From the NCBI GenBank assembly GCA_910575775.1, contig CAJTEY010000024.1, positions 1 to 64,000 on the forward strand: a stretch of 64,000 nucleotides of DNA, written 5' to 3'. This document shows positions 41,625 to 50,004 of this stretch, in pieces. Source of the DNA: Lachnospiraceae bacterium. Lineage in GTDB: Bacteria; Bacillota; Clostridia; Lachnospirales; Lachnospiraceae. The position numbers and the translations under genes were made by a program. Position 1 is the stretch's first letter; each line of letters starts with the position of its first letter. The notes under the pieces are model-generated. The model did no database searches, was not told where the DNA came from, and worked only from the letters and a program-made list of their open reading frames with translations.

Positions 41625-42332
41625 CTATTTTTTATGCCGGCTCCTCTTATAATCTCTGCTTTCCCACACGCGTTTCAGCTCGGCATAACACTTGCCGTCC
41701 TCCTTGGTCAGTTCCAGCTCCAGAGCCGCCTGCCGTTCCCTGTTTTCATCCACGATCCAGAGTCGGAACGCCCCCTTCATAATCCTGCCCGCATCCTCCG
41801 GCCGCTCCGGCGCCACCCACCATTCAAGTCTGTCGCCAAATTCCAAAATATCGTCATCCCTGATGATAACCATCTGCCTGTCATAGACATAGTTTTCAGG
41901 CACCACCACCCGAAAGGTGCATATATAAGGATAATAAGCACTCCTCCCATTGTCATAAAACGGTTCCTCCCCATCCTCAAGCGTCTGATAGGGTTCCTTT
42001 TTCAGCAGAATCCGTTCTCCCTCCACAAGTTTCTGCCAGCCTTGCTCCTCCGTGGCCGCATAAACCACCACATCTTCCCCGATCACCCCGGGTCTGGCAA
42101 AACAGAAAAGGGAAAGAAGCAGACAGGCCGCAAAAACTGCCGCCGGTATCCTTAGTGTCAGTCTCCTCCCGTTTCGTTTTCCCGTCTTTACGCCCTCCAC
42201 GATGCGCTTCTTTGCCGATTCATCCGGCACAATCCTGGATACTGCCGCGTGCAGGCGTTTCTCTGCGTCCTCCTTGGGAGCCAGCTGCTCTTCCTCCTCT
42301 GTTTCATTTCCGTTCCACACGCTCTCTTCCAT
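41625..42332 (-). CDS. single-pass membrane protein, putative anti-sigma factor
   Basis: The 235-aa product has an acidic and helical cytoplasmic N-terminus (about 55 residues, AEKRLHAAVSRIVPDESAKKRIVEGV), one membrane helix (IPAAVFAACLLLSLFCFA) and a 150-residue outside domain rich in aromatic and acidic residues (EEPFYDNGRSAYYPYICTF, VVVPENYVYDRQMVIIRDDD). It lies 69 nt downstream of the ECF sigma gene, the usual place of the cognate anti-sigma factor. It lacks the zinc-binding HxxxCxxC of ZAS types. The outside domain could sense the stress that frees the sigma factor. The ATG has AAAGGAGAG upstream. Confidence 0.7.
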   Translation of the reverse strand: MEESVWNGNETEEEEQLAPKEDAEKRLHAAVSRIVPDESAKKRIVEGVKTGKRNGRRLTLRIPAAVFAACLLLSLFCFARPGVIGEDVVVYAATEEQGWQKLVEGERILLKKEPYQTLEDGEEPFYDNGRSAYYPYICTFRVVVPENYVYDRQMVIIRDDDILEFGDRLEWWVAPERPEDAGRIMKGAFRLWIVDENRERQAALELELTKEDGKCYAELKRVWESRDYKRSRHKK

Positions 42333-42401
42333 AAGACACGTCTCTCCTTTCCTCTCCGCAGTCTTTCGGACAAAGGCTATTTTCGGTGCTTTCCCTGTCT
42401 G

Positions 42402-42899
42402 TCATCCCGTCTCCTCCAGCAGATCACGCAGCTTCCCCCGTCCTCTCTCCAGACGTTTTCTGACGGCGGATTCCGAAATGCCAAGCATCTGCGCGATCTC
42501 CTTCCCCTGATATCCTTCCACATAATGCAACAGCAGTACTTCCCTGTATCTGGATGACAAAAGCAAGAGGCTTTCCATCAGTCTTGTGTCTTCTTTCTCC
42601 TCATAGTAGCGGGACAACTGCTCCATCCCGATCTTCGGGTGATTTTTATAAAAGCGCAGCCTGTTTTTGCAGAGGTTGATGTCCACCCGGATCAGCCATG
42701 CCTTCCGATGCTCCTCCGTCTCAAATGCTTTCCCGCGCTCCCTATGCTCCATATATTTAATCAGTGTATCCTGCACGACATCCTCTGCGTCAAAGACGTT
42801 TTTCATCATCACAAAGGCAATTCGGTACAGCATATCGCCAAATTCCTGAAAAACTGCCTCCACACTCTGATCCGGGCTGTCTGTCCTTTTCTCCAACAT
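42402..42899 (-). CDS. ECF-type RNA polymerase sigma factor
   Basis: The 165-aa product has sigma region 2 (FQEFGDMLYRIAFVMMKNVFDAEDVVQDTLIKYME) and region 4 (LLLSSRYREVLLLHYVEGYQGKEIAQMLGISESAVRKRLERGRGKLRDLL) and no region 3, as in the extracytoplasmic-function class. The start is the ATG at 42899 (six codons into the open frame) with GAAGGCGGTGAC upstream. It probably drives its own operon, which ends in the two permeases and ATPase of a MacB-like exporter. Confidence 0.93.
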   Translation of the reverse strand: MLEKRTDSPDQSVEAVFQEFGDMLYRIAFVMMKNVFDAEDVVQDTLIKYMEHRERGKAFETEEHRKAWLIRVDINLCKNRLRFYKNHPKIGMEQLSRYYEEKEDTRLMESLLLLSSRYREVLLLHYVEGYQGKEIAQMLGISESAVRKRLERGRGKLRDLLEETG

Positions 42900-42925
42900 G
42901 TCACCGCCTTCTCTCATTAATAAAA

Positions 42926-42950
42926 CACACCGAGGTGCGAAAATGTGACA
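42926..42950 (-). promoter_or_regulatory. possible autoregulated ECF promoter
   Basis: The 66-nt gap between the AraC gene and the ECF gene holds, on the minus strand, TGTCACATTTT followed 6 nt later by CTCGGTGTG. The spacing of the two blocks is that of an ECF -35/-10 pair, and the sequence is more conserved-looking than the surroundings. Without a second copy this is a guess. Confidence 0.3.
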
Positions 42951-42965
42951 CCCATTCTAAATTTT

Positions 42966-43910
42966 TTACGTCTCCCGGTTACGCTTCCTGTACTCCTTCG
43001 GAGAACAGCCCACTCTTTTCAAAAATTGTCTGTTAAAGTTGGAAAGATTGCTGTACCCGCAGGCAAAAGCGATATCCGCAATCTGTTCCGTGCCGTCGCT
43101 GAGCGCCTCGCAGGCAGCCTGAATCCGAAGCTGGGTCAGATGTTCGATGGCACCGATTCCCACCGCCTTCCGAAAACATCTCATAAAGTGGCTCTCGCTC
43201 AGATGCACCAGCCCCGCCAGCTGTTCCACCGTAATATCCTCCCTGAAATTTAGCGCCATATACTCAAGGGCCGGGCGGACAGCCTCCGTCTCACCCTCCG
43301 TGCCGCCCTTTTCAAACAGAATCTCCCCGCTCTCCTCCAGCGTCCAGATCAGCCGCAGAAGCTCGCTTTTTAACAGCAGATCCGAACGGGCCGAGTTGTC
43401 GCGCACACAGGAAAAAATCCGCTCCCCCAGCGCTTTCAGCTCTTCATAAGCCGCTGCGTCCCGGCGGATGCAGACATTTGTGCGGATATTGCCCTTGATC
43501 ACCGGCCGGATGCATTCATTCGTACAGCGGTCACCACTGCCGGCGCCGAGCATGACAGGGCTGAATACAAGCGCATCGTACACCATTGGCACCAGACCGG
43601 CCTTCGAAGAGCTGCCCCCGCATCCCTCCTGCTCTTTCTCCGTAAAAACCGCTATCTGCTCCCTGCAAGGATATGTCGCGTGCAGCATATTGGGCGGTAT
43701 GAGCAGCAGCTCCCCCTCCCCAGCCTCCAGCTTCCGGCTGCCGCATATAAATTCTCCCCTGCCGTGCAGAATATAGATCAGCTCAAACTCGCCGTGCCAG
43801 TGCATGGGCACATTCACAAACCACTCCGGCAGCCTGCACTCATAATAACTGTAAGGAATCCATGTAGTGCTGTGCTGCCTCTTTTCCTGTGTCTCCCTGT
43901 TCGGTGTCAT
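42966..43910 (-). CDS. AraC-family transcriptional regulator
   Basis: The ATG at 43910 has GGAGGAAGAAAAACT upstream; the frame extends into the promoter region. The 314-aa product has an N-terminal cupin sensor (MHWHGEFELIYILHGRGEFICGSRKLEAGEGELLLIPPNMLHA) and a C-terminal double helix-turn-helix (REDITVEQLAGLVHLSESHFMRCFRKAVG; IADIAFACGYSNLSNFNRQFLKRVGCSPKEYR). It is divergent from the GH31 gene and likely activates it in response to the sugar. Confidence 0.93.
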   Translation of the reverse strand: MTPNRETQEKRQHSTTWIPYSYYECRLPEWFVNVPMHWHGEFELIYILHGRGEFICGSRKLEAGEGELLLIPPNMLHATYPCREQIAVFTEKEQEGCGGSSSKAGLVPMVYDALVFSPVMLGAGSGDRCTNECIRPVIKGNIRTNVCIRRDAAAYEELKALGERIFSCVRDNSARSDLLLKSELLRLIWTLEESGEILFEKGGTEGETEAVRPALEYMALNFREDITVEQLAGLVHLSESHFMRCFRKAVGIGAIEHLTQLRIQAACEALSDGTEQIADIAFACGYSNLSNFNRQFLKRVGCSPKEYRKRNRET

Positions 43911-44087
43911 AGTTTTTCTTCCTCCTTCATTTTTCGAGGTTTGTGATAGAAAAGTATCATTAAGGGGTAGCATTTTAATAGCATTTCCCATCCCGATAAT
44001 CATATTATACTATTACAACTTGTATCTCTCAATCGTTTAAGTGAAGACATATGAATACGGAAATGAAAAAGGAAAAGGAGGCAGAAT

Positions 44088-46115
44088 ATGACATTTGAAA
44101 AAGATAACGGCGCGCTCGTATGCCGCCGTATGGGCGAAACGCTGCGGATTGAGCCGTGGGGAAAGGATTCCTTCCGGGTGCGCGCTGCAATGGCACCGCG
44201 TTTCACAGGAAACGACTGGGCATTGACCGAAACAGTCGAACGCGCAGACACACAGATTGCCATTGAGGAGGAAGACCACTGGGTGGGCGACGGCACCATC
44301 GACAAACGGCCGATTGCCTCCATTGTAAACGGACAGCTCAAGGCTGTTGTCAATTTCGCAGGCGTCATCTCCTTTTACTGCGGACAGCGCCTGATCCTGC
44401 GGGAATATTTCAGAAACTACGACGGCACGCTCTCCAAGGAGAGCCGCTGCCTAAAACTGGTAAACCGCGAGTGGAAAGGCGTGATCGGCGGCAATGAGTA
44501 TGCCCTGAATGTGAAATTCGAGAGCGATAAGAAGGAAAAACTCTTCGGCATGGGGCAGTATCAGCAGGATTGTCTGGATCTGAAAGGCTGTGTGCTGGAG
44601 CTTGCCCAGCGCAACTCCCAGATTTCCGTCCCCTTCGCCGTCTCCTCTCTGGGCTACGGTTTTCTCTGGAACAATCCCGCCGTCGGCCGCGTGAGTTTCG
44701 GAAAAAACTACACGGAATGGATTGCCCGTGCCACGAGGGAGATGGATTACTGGATCACCGTTGCTGATACGCCGAAACAGATTCTTGAAAACTACACAGC
44801 CGTTACGGGGCGCGCCGAAATGTTCCCCGAGGATCTGATGGGACTGTGGCAGTGTAAGCTGCGCTACCGCACCCAGGATGAAGTCCTGACCGTGGCGAGA
44901 CAATATCAGAAAGAAGGCATCAAAATCGACCAGATCGTCATCGACTTTTTCCACTGGACCGTGCAGGGAGACTGGAAATTCGATGAGAAATACTGGCCCG
45001 ACCCGAAAGCTATGGTGGACGAGCTGCATGAGATGGGCATCAAGGTCATTGTGTCGGTATGGCCTTCCGTAGATAGAAAGAGTGAAAATTTTACTCCTAT
45101 GATGGAGCGCGGCCTGCTCATCAAAACCGAGCGCGGCGCGGCGCAGACCTACGACTATCAGGGCGACTGCGTGGAAATCGATCCCTTCAACCCCGAAACC
45201 CGCAAATATGTGTGGGACGTATGTAAGAAGAACTATTACGACTACGGCATCGACGCCTTCTGGCTGGACAACTCCGAGCCGGACTACGGCGTATATGACT
45301 TTGAAAATTACCGTTACTTTGACGGACCCGCGCTGGCGCTCAGCAATCTTTATCCCCAGCTTTACAGCCGCACTTTCTACGATGGCATGTGTGCGGAAAA
45401 CAAGGGGCCTGTGGTCAATCTGCTTCGGTGCGCGTGGGCCGGCTCCCAGAAATACGGCAACGTGGTATGGTCGGGCGATGTGCCGAGCACCTTTGAAGCC
45501 TTCACCGACCAGCTCCAGTGCGGCCTGAACATGGGACTGGCAGGCATACCCTGGTGGACCACAGACATCGGCGGCTTTATGACCGACGATGTGAACGACC
45601 CGGATTTCAGACAGCTCCTGATCCGCTGGTATCAGTTTGCCGTGTACTCTCCTGTCCTGCGGATGCACGGCGACAGAGGCCCTTACAATATCCCGCCACT
45701 CGACGACAGAGACTGGGGCGGCGGCTATCTCCACACCGGCCAGCCCAATGAGCTGTGGAGCTACGGTGAGGACAACTACGCCATTATGAAAAAATATTAT
45801 GACGTCCGCATATCCATGCATGACTATATCAAACAACTGTATGAGGAAGCCCACGAGAACGGCTCCCCACTCTTACGCACCATGTTCTATGAGTTCCCGG
45901 AGGACGAAAAGTGCTGGGAGACGGAAGATCAGTATATGTTCGGCAGCCGGTTCCTCGCGGCGCCAATCCTGCATCTGAACGAGTGGCGCCGCAGCGTCTA
46001 CCTCCCCGCCGGGACGTGGAAGCTGACCTCCACAGGAGAAGTCTTTGAAGGCGGACAAACAGTCCGTGTGGACGCGCCTATTGATTATATGCCGGTGTTT
46101 GAGCGCATGGCATAG
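44088..46115 (+). CDS. GH31 alpha-glucosidase/alpha-xylosidase-type glycoside hydrolase
   Basis: The 675-aa enzyme lacks a signal peptide. It shows the N-terminal beta domain, the barrel with IDQIVIDFFHWTVQGDWKFD, nucleophile Asp in FWLDNSEPDYG and acid/base Asp in VWSGDVPSTF, then GIPWWTTDIGGF and the C-terminal beta domains. The WLDxSEP form is typical of alpha-xylosidase-like GH31 members, so an alpha-xyloside or substituted alpha-glucoside is the likely substrate (inference). The ATG at 44088 follows AAAGGAGGCAGAAT; a 15-codon frame (MNTEMKKEKE…) overlaps the start. It faces an AraC regulator. Confidence 0.92.
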   Translation: MTFEKDNGALVCRRMGETLRIEPWGKDSFRVRAAMAPRFTGNDWALTETVERADTQIAIEEEDHWVGDGTIDKRPIASIVNGQLKAVVNFAGVISFYCGQRLILREYFRNYDGTLSKESRCLKLVNREWKGVIGGNEYALNVKFESDKKEKLFGMGQYQQDCLDLKGCVLELAQRNSQISVPFAVSSLGYGFLWNNPAVGRVSFGKNYTEWIARATREMDYWITVADTPKQILENYTAVTGRAEMFPEDLMGLWQCKLRYRTQDEVLTVARQYQKEGIKIDQIVIDFFHWTVQGDWKFDEKYWPDPKAMVDELHEMGIKVIVSVWPSVDRKSENFTPMMERGLLIKTERGAAQTYDYQGDCVEIDPFNPETRKYVWDVCKKNYYDYGIDAFWLDNSEPDYGVYDFENYRYFDGPALALSNLYPQLYSRTFYDGMCAENKGPVVNLLRCAWAGSQKYGNVVWSGDVPSTFEAFTDQLQCGLNMGLAGIPWWTTDIGGFMTDDVNDPDFRQLLIRWYQFAVYSPVLRMHGDRGPYNIPPLDDRDWGGGYLHTGQPNELWSYGEDNYAIMKKYYDVRISMHDYIKQLYEEAHENGSPLLRTMFYEFPEDEKCWETEDQYMFGSRFLAAPILHLNEWRRSVYLPAGTWKLTSTGEVFEGGQTVRVDAPIDYMPVFERMA

Positions 46116-46126
46116 GCACCGGGAAA

Positions 46127-46160
46127 AAGGCGGCTGCAAACAGACACATACAGCCGCCTT
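46127..46160 (+). terminator. GC-rich hairpin after GH31
   Basis: A perfect 10-bp stem, AAGGCGGCTG / CAGCCGCCTT, with a 14-nt loop begins 11 nt after the stop. The next terminator follows at once. Confidence 0.6.
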
Positions 46161-46164
46161 CAGA

Positions 46165-46216
46165 AAAGAAGAGGATGGAACCGGCAGCATCTGCCCTGTG
46201 TTCCATCCTCTTCTTT
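46165..46216. terminator. bidirectional terminator between GH31 and chemoreceptor gene
   Basis: AAAGAAGAGGATGGAAC (46165-46181) pairs over 17 bp with GTTCCATCCTCTTCTTT (46200-46216). T-runs occur on both strands (TTCTTTT; on the minus strand TTCTTTTCTG). Confidence 0.9.
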
Positions 46217-46249
46217 TATATGTTTATAACCTTCTCCCCCTGAGAAACC

Positions 46250-47959
46250 TTACTTCGCCGGCAATGCGAACTTGGCAATCAGCTCGTCTAAGGAAACGGC
46301 CTGCGCCGACAGCTCCTCGCTGGTAGCCGAAGACTCCTCAGCCACTGCCGCGTTCGTCTGGATCACGTCGGAAATCTGATCAACGCCCAGCTCCGCTTCT
46401 TTCATGGTAGCCATCTGACTCGAGGAAATGGAGCTCAGCTCCTTGGAAGACTCCGCCACCTTTCGGATTCCCTCCACCACAATCGCCAGTGAAGAAACCG
46501 CCCGCTCAGCCACCTTGTTGCCGTTCTCAACCTCTTTCATGGTGCCTTCAATCAACGCCCTGGTATCCACAGCCGACTTACTGCTCTGCTCCGCAAGCTG
46601 TCTGATCTGGTCAGCCACAACGGAGAACCCGCGCCCCGCTTCTCCTGCCCGCGCCGCCTCGATGGACGCATTCAGGGAAAGCATATTTGTCTCGGACGCA
46701 ATATTTTCAATTTCTGAAATAATATTTCCGATTTTGTGGGATGCCTCGCTGATGCGGGACATTGCCTCCACCATCTCCTTCATATCGCCGCTGCTGCGGT
46801 CAGCCACATCCGCATATTCCTGGGACTGCTTATAAGCATCCTCCGCAGAATCTGCCGCTCTTCTCGCCGCCTCCGAAATCGTGGTGATCGTTGCGTGCAG
46901 CTCCTGTACCGCGCCTGCCTGCTCTGTCGCACCCTCCGCAAGACTCTGGGACGTATCCGCCAGATTGGAGGAGCCTGCAGAAACCTGCTCCGAGGACATA
47001 CTGATGTAACGCAGCGTATCCACCATGTTATCCCTCAACTGCTTCAAAGAATCAAAGATCTGGCAGAATTCGCCTTTGTACCGCGCGCTGTCCTTTGAAC
47101 GGATAACAAAATTGGAATTTGACATCTCACCAAGAATATATTCCAAATCATAAATGACAAAAATAAGTGTCTCTGACATAGCTTTCGCCGAACTGATAAT
47201 ATCGGCCACCTCGTCATCCGACTGCGTCTCCGGGAACGGCGTGGACAAATCACCGTCTGCAAACAGTGCAAGTCTGTCTTTTAACTCGATCAGCGGTGCG
47301 GAAATGTTCTCCGCTATATTTGTACCCAGCCGGATAGAAGTAACAATCGCCGCCAGAATAATCACTGCAATCATTACTATAAGCACGATGCACACAACTG
47401 TCAGTGCGCTGGAAACACTGTTTCCACGTTCTACCTTGATATCCATGATGGCAATCAGATCGTCATTGATATCATCGTAGAGCGGCATCAGCTCGTTCAT
47501 GGCCCTGGCCTGAGCCTGCTCGCACAACACCCTGTCCGTCGTACCTCCCAGTTCAATGATCTCCTGATCCAACGCCCAGTATGTAGGAAGCTTGGAAGAA
47601 ATATCAGAATAGACTGCCTTATTCGCATCGGAAACCATAAATTTCTCCAGATTGGCAAAGCTTGCAGTGAAATCCGCCACGCTCGCATCGTGGGATGCGC
47701 GCATGCTCTCGATGGCCGCCTCGTCATCGTACCCGATACATCCGCGGAGCGTGGAACGCGCCTCCGCAAAGTGCGTCATCGCCTTACCCACATCACCCTG
47801 GGCAAATCCATAGTCCTTCAATGCTCCCGAATATACCAGGGCCACCACGATCAACGCAATCAGCGCAATCAGCGCTACTGCCGCCGGAATCCCTGATGCT
47901 ATCACAAATCCCCGCACCAGGCGCTCCTTAATCCGATACTTTTTCAGTTTCTCGTACAT
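46250..47959 (-). CDS. methyl-accepting chemotaxis protein with 4HB-type sensor
   Basis: The start is the ATG at 47959, where GGAGGG has proper spacing, rather than the ATG two codons earlier. The 569-aa product has a membrane helix ([23 protein letters not shown]), an all-helical outside sensor of about 140 residues (four-helix-bundle type), a second helix ([22 protein letters not shown]), a HAMP domain, and the signalling hairpin with the conserved tip [44 protein letters not shown]. It reports an unknown ligand to CheA/CheW. No che genes are nearby. Upstream two copies of AAACTGGTAT lie 19 bp apart, the second forming an extended -10. Confidence 0.95.
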   Translation of the reverse strand: MYEKLKKYRIKERLVRGFVIASGIPAAVALIALIALIVVALVYSGALKDYGFAQGDVGKAMTHFAEARSTLRGCIGYDDEAAIESMRASHDASVADFTASFANLEKFMVSDANKAVYSDISSKLPTYWALDQEIIELGGTTDRVLCEQAQARAMNELMPLYDDINDDLIAIMDIKVERGNSVSSALTVVCIVLIVMIAVIILAAIVTSIRLGTNIAENISAPLIELKDRLALFADGDLSTPFPETQSDDEVADIISSAKAMSETLIFVIYDLEYILGEMSNSNFVIRSKDSARYKGEFCQIFDSLKQLRDNMVDTLRYISMSSEQVSAGSSNLADTSQSLAEGATEQAGAVQELHATITTISEAARRAADSAEDAYKQSQEYADVADRSSGDMKEMVEAMSRISEASHKIGNIISEIENIASETNMLSLNASIEAARAGEAGRGFSVVADQIRQLAEQSSKSAVDTRALIEGTMKEVENGNKVAERAVSSLAIVVEGIRKVAESSKELSSISSSQMATMKEAELGVDQISDVIQTNAAVAEESSATSEELSAQAVSLDELIAKFALPAK

Positions 47960-48443
47960 TACCATTCCCTCCTGGATTACACTCCCCGTGTTTTTATACA
48001 GAAAATAAATTCTTTAGTTTTCATTATACCAGTTTTCTTTTATAATACCAGTTTATTCTTCACAAAAATTTCACAAATCGTTTATAAGAATTTAATTTCC
48101 CTATATGTCGTAAAACCGTTTTTTCACCCCTCCACTCAAGAAACATGGAAAGCGGCACTTTCCCAGAGATTTACATACTTCATATAATCGTTTGCCATAT
48201 CCTCCTGCCTCCTTATTCTTCGTTCTATTTTTGCAAACTGTCTTCCCTTTCACTGATTGTTTTGGAACCTGTGACTGCAGACTAAAGTAAAATGCTGTGG
48301 AATACCCTTTTTCTGCTGTAAAGAAAAAAGAATCCCCTCGCAAAAAGGACTTGCATCCTTCCCGCAAAAAATAGTAAAATATAGATAAATATAACAACAG
48401 ACAGAAGACACATCATCCTTTAGTGGGGGAAGGAGATGATTTT
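47960..48443. other. intergenic region with divergent promoters
   Basis: On the minus strand TATAAT after AAACTGG gives a promoter for the chemoreceptor gene, with a second copy of AAACTGGTAT 19 bp upstream. On the plus strand TTGCAT-18-TAAAAT near 48351 probably drives the coiled-coil protein gene at 48444. A short minus-strand frame at 48136-48198 has a strong ribosome site. The rest is AT-rich with nothing recognised. Confidence 0.45.
48136..48198 (-). CDS. possible 20-aa peptide upstream of the chemoreceptor gene
   Basis: GGAGGCAGGAGGAT precedes an ATG at 48198 and a 20-codon frame starting MANDYMKYVNLWESAA. The ribosome site is among the strongest in the window. Both Tyr-rich start and lack of other explanation make it worth listing, but frames of this length are common by chance. 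Confidence 0.3.
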   Translation of the reverse strand: MANDYMKYVNLWESAAFHVS

Positions 48444-49415
48444 ATGGGAATTGGCAGCATCACATCAGCGGGCAGCATGTCTGCCATGCAGATGCCGACG
48501 ACAGGTTTAAAGGATCAGAAAAGCAAAAATCTACAGACAGAAATCACAGACGTGCAGCAGCAGATACAGAAGCTCTCTTCTGAGGAAGATCTCTCTGCCA
48601 GTGAAAAAGCCAATGAGCAGAAGAAGCTAAAACGCGAAAAGTCCAGTCTCGATACCGAGTTGAAGCAGCATCAGGAAGAGCTTCTCCGATCGCAGAAAAG
48701 GGAGGAAATGCTGGCCGAACTTCGGGCGGCGCAGCTCCCGGATAAGGAGAAGGCGGCCAAAGAGGACAGCCAGTCAGCCGAAACCTCCTCCGACACAGCA
48801 GACGAAAAGACACAACCTGCCAGCGAAGGGCAGACGCCCCAGCCGGGAACCATCATAACCCAGAACAGTGACGGCACCGTTATCTTAAAGGAAGTCATGA
48901 ATGCGGCTGAAAGCAGCGGCACAAACGCCGAAAACAAACCGGCTGACGAAGTAAAAGAAGCAGCCACTGCCGCATCGGAACCGAAATCTGAGGCAGACGG
49001 GACAGATACGGAGACGGTCACCGAATTCAGACCGACCGAAAAAGAAATGCAGGCCATGGTTTCCGCAGACGCTTCCATGCAGATCGCAGAACGTCAGGGG
49101 ACGCTTGTCGCCAAAACAACCGACGGCATTGCTGTTTTGAAAGGAGAGATCAGGCAGGATGCGTACCGTGGAACAGATACGGAGCGGAAAGAGGCCGAGC
49201 TCAAAGATATGCAGAAACAGCAGCAGCAGGAAATGGCCTTCCAGTTCGCTATGTTAGGCGAAGCCGAAGGTGCCATGCAGGCAGGCCCGGAAACAGACAA
49301 CGCTAAGGTTGGTGCGCAGGCAAATGCAGACAAGACATTTCAGGTCAGCGGTCTGAGTGCGCCGCAACAGGAAGAACAGGCAGCCCAGCAGGGATTTCAG
49401 GTTGCCATCGCGTAG
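48444..49415 (+). CDS. coiled-coil protein with low-complexity linker, possibly motility-linked
   Basis: The ATG at 48444 follows GGGGGAAGGAGATGATTTT. The 323-aa product starts MGIGSITSAGSMSAMQM, then a long coiled coil (residues about 25-95, QTEITDVQQQIQKLSSEEDLSASEKANEQKKLKREK…), an Ala/Glu/Thr/Ser-rich region, and a C-terminal Gln/Ala-rich helix. No signal peptide or membrane helix is seen. The N-terminus and the mix of helix plus disordered linker resemble DUF6033-type and flagellar-associated proteins in the same genomes. Function unknown. Confidence 0.7.
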   Translation: MGIGSITSAGSMSAMQMPTTGLKDQKSKNLQTEITDVQQQIQKLSSEEDLSASEKANEQKKLKREKSSLDTELKQHQEELLRSQKREEMLAELRAAQLPDKEKAAKEDSQSAETSSDTADEKTQPASEGQTPQPGTIITQNSDGTVILKEVMNAAESSGTNAENKPADEVKEAATAASEPKSEADGTDTETVTEFRPTEKEMQAMVSADASMQIAERQGTLVAKTTDGIAVLKGEIRQDAYRGTDTERKEAELKDMQKQQQQEMAFQFAMLGEAEGAMQAGPETDNAKVGAQANADKTFQVSGLSAPQQEEQAAQQGFQVAIA

Positions 49416-49449
49416 CCAGACATTTATATCACCATATGGAACATGTTAA

Positions 49450-49492
49450 AAAAGAGTACAGAGGATTGCATCAATCCTGCCTGTACTCTTTT
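49450..49492. terminator. bidirectional terminator
   Basis: AAAAGAGTACAG (49450-49461) pairs with CTGTACTCTTTT (49481-49492), with an inner GGATTG/CAATCC stem. It ends the coiled-coil gene and, on the other strand, the chemoreceptor/FMN-lipoprotein operon. Confidence 0.9.
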
Positions 49493-49563
49493 CTTATACT
49501 CTCCTGGTTATGAAGGACTGCAGGAGCACTCCCCTGCTCTCATCGGTCTGCGAAGCCGCCTGC

Positions 49564-50004
49564 CTAATGGGCCGTATCCACAATGGCAATGCTGGAATCT
49601 CCCTGCATTGCCTGCTCGATGACAGCGGCCTGCAGCTTCTGGAACGATCCGTGCGAGGAAGTTGCCCCGGACAGGGCGTCGATCTGCGTTTCCCCCTGTC
49701 CTTCCAAAAGCTGCCCTGCATAATAGCGGGTGTACTCGTTCGGATAGGTGCCATTGCTGTGTAACATCGTCTGCATATATGCATTATCCCAGCTTTTGAT
49801 AAAGCCGCTGGCGTTCTCCGCGTTATACTCCACAGAAACTATACTTCCTCCTTTGACCATAATCGTGATATATTCTTTCCATCCAAAATTGAAATCAGCC
49901 GCTTGTGCGGTATAATAGCCATCCTGAAGTCCTGTCTGTTCCCCGCAGGCTGTAAACAGCATCATACCTGCCAGAATCAGTGCTATGCTCAACATCCGTT
50001 TCAT
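49564..50004 (-). CDS. FMN-binding-domain lipoprotein
   Basis: The 146-aa product has a lipoprotein signal ([11 protein letters not shown]) followed by an FMN-binding domain: [22 protein letters not shown], then [13 protein letters not shown], the motif where flavin transferase ApbE attaches FMN to a Thr. It is thus probably an extracellular covalent flavoprotein in redox or electron-transfer roles. Its ATG overlaps the stop of the upstream chemoreceptor gene (ATGA), so the two are made together. Confidence 0.88.
   Translation of the reverse strand: MKRMLSIALILAGMMLFTACGEQTGLQDGYYTAQAADFNFGWKEYITIMVKGGSIVSVEYNAENASGFIKSWDNAYMQTMLHSNGTYPNEYTRYYAGQLLEGQGETQIDALSGATSSHGSFQKLQAAVIEQAMQGDSSIAIVDTAH

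Noticed and set aside
44451..45854. Long minus-strand frame opposite GH31
   Set aside because: It lies wholly under a convincing GH31 gene on the other strand and its product lacks any family pattern; it is a GC-bias shadow.
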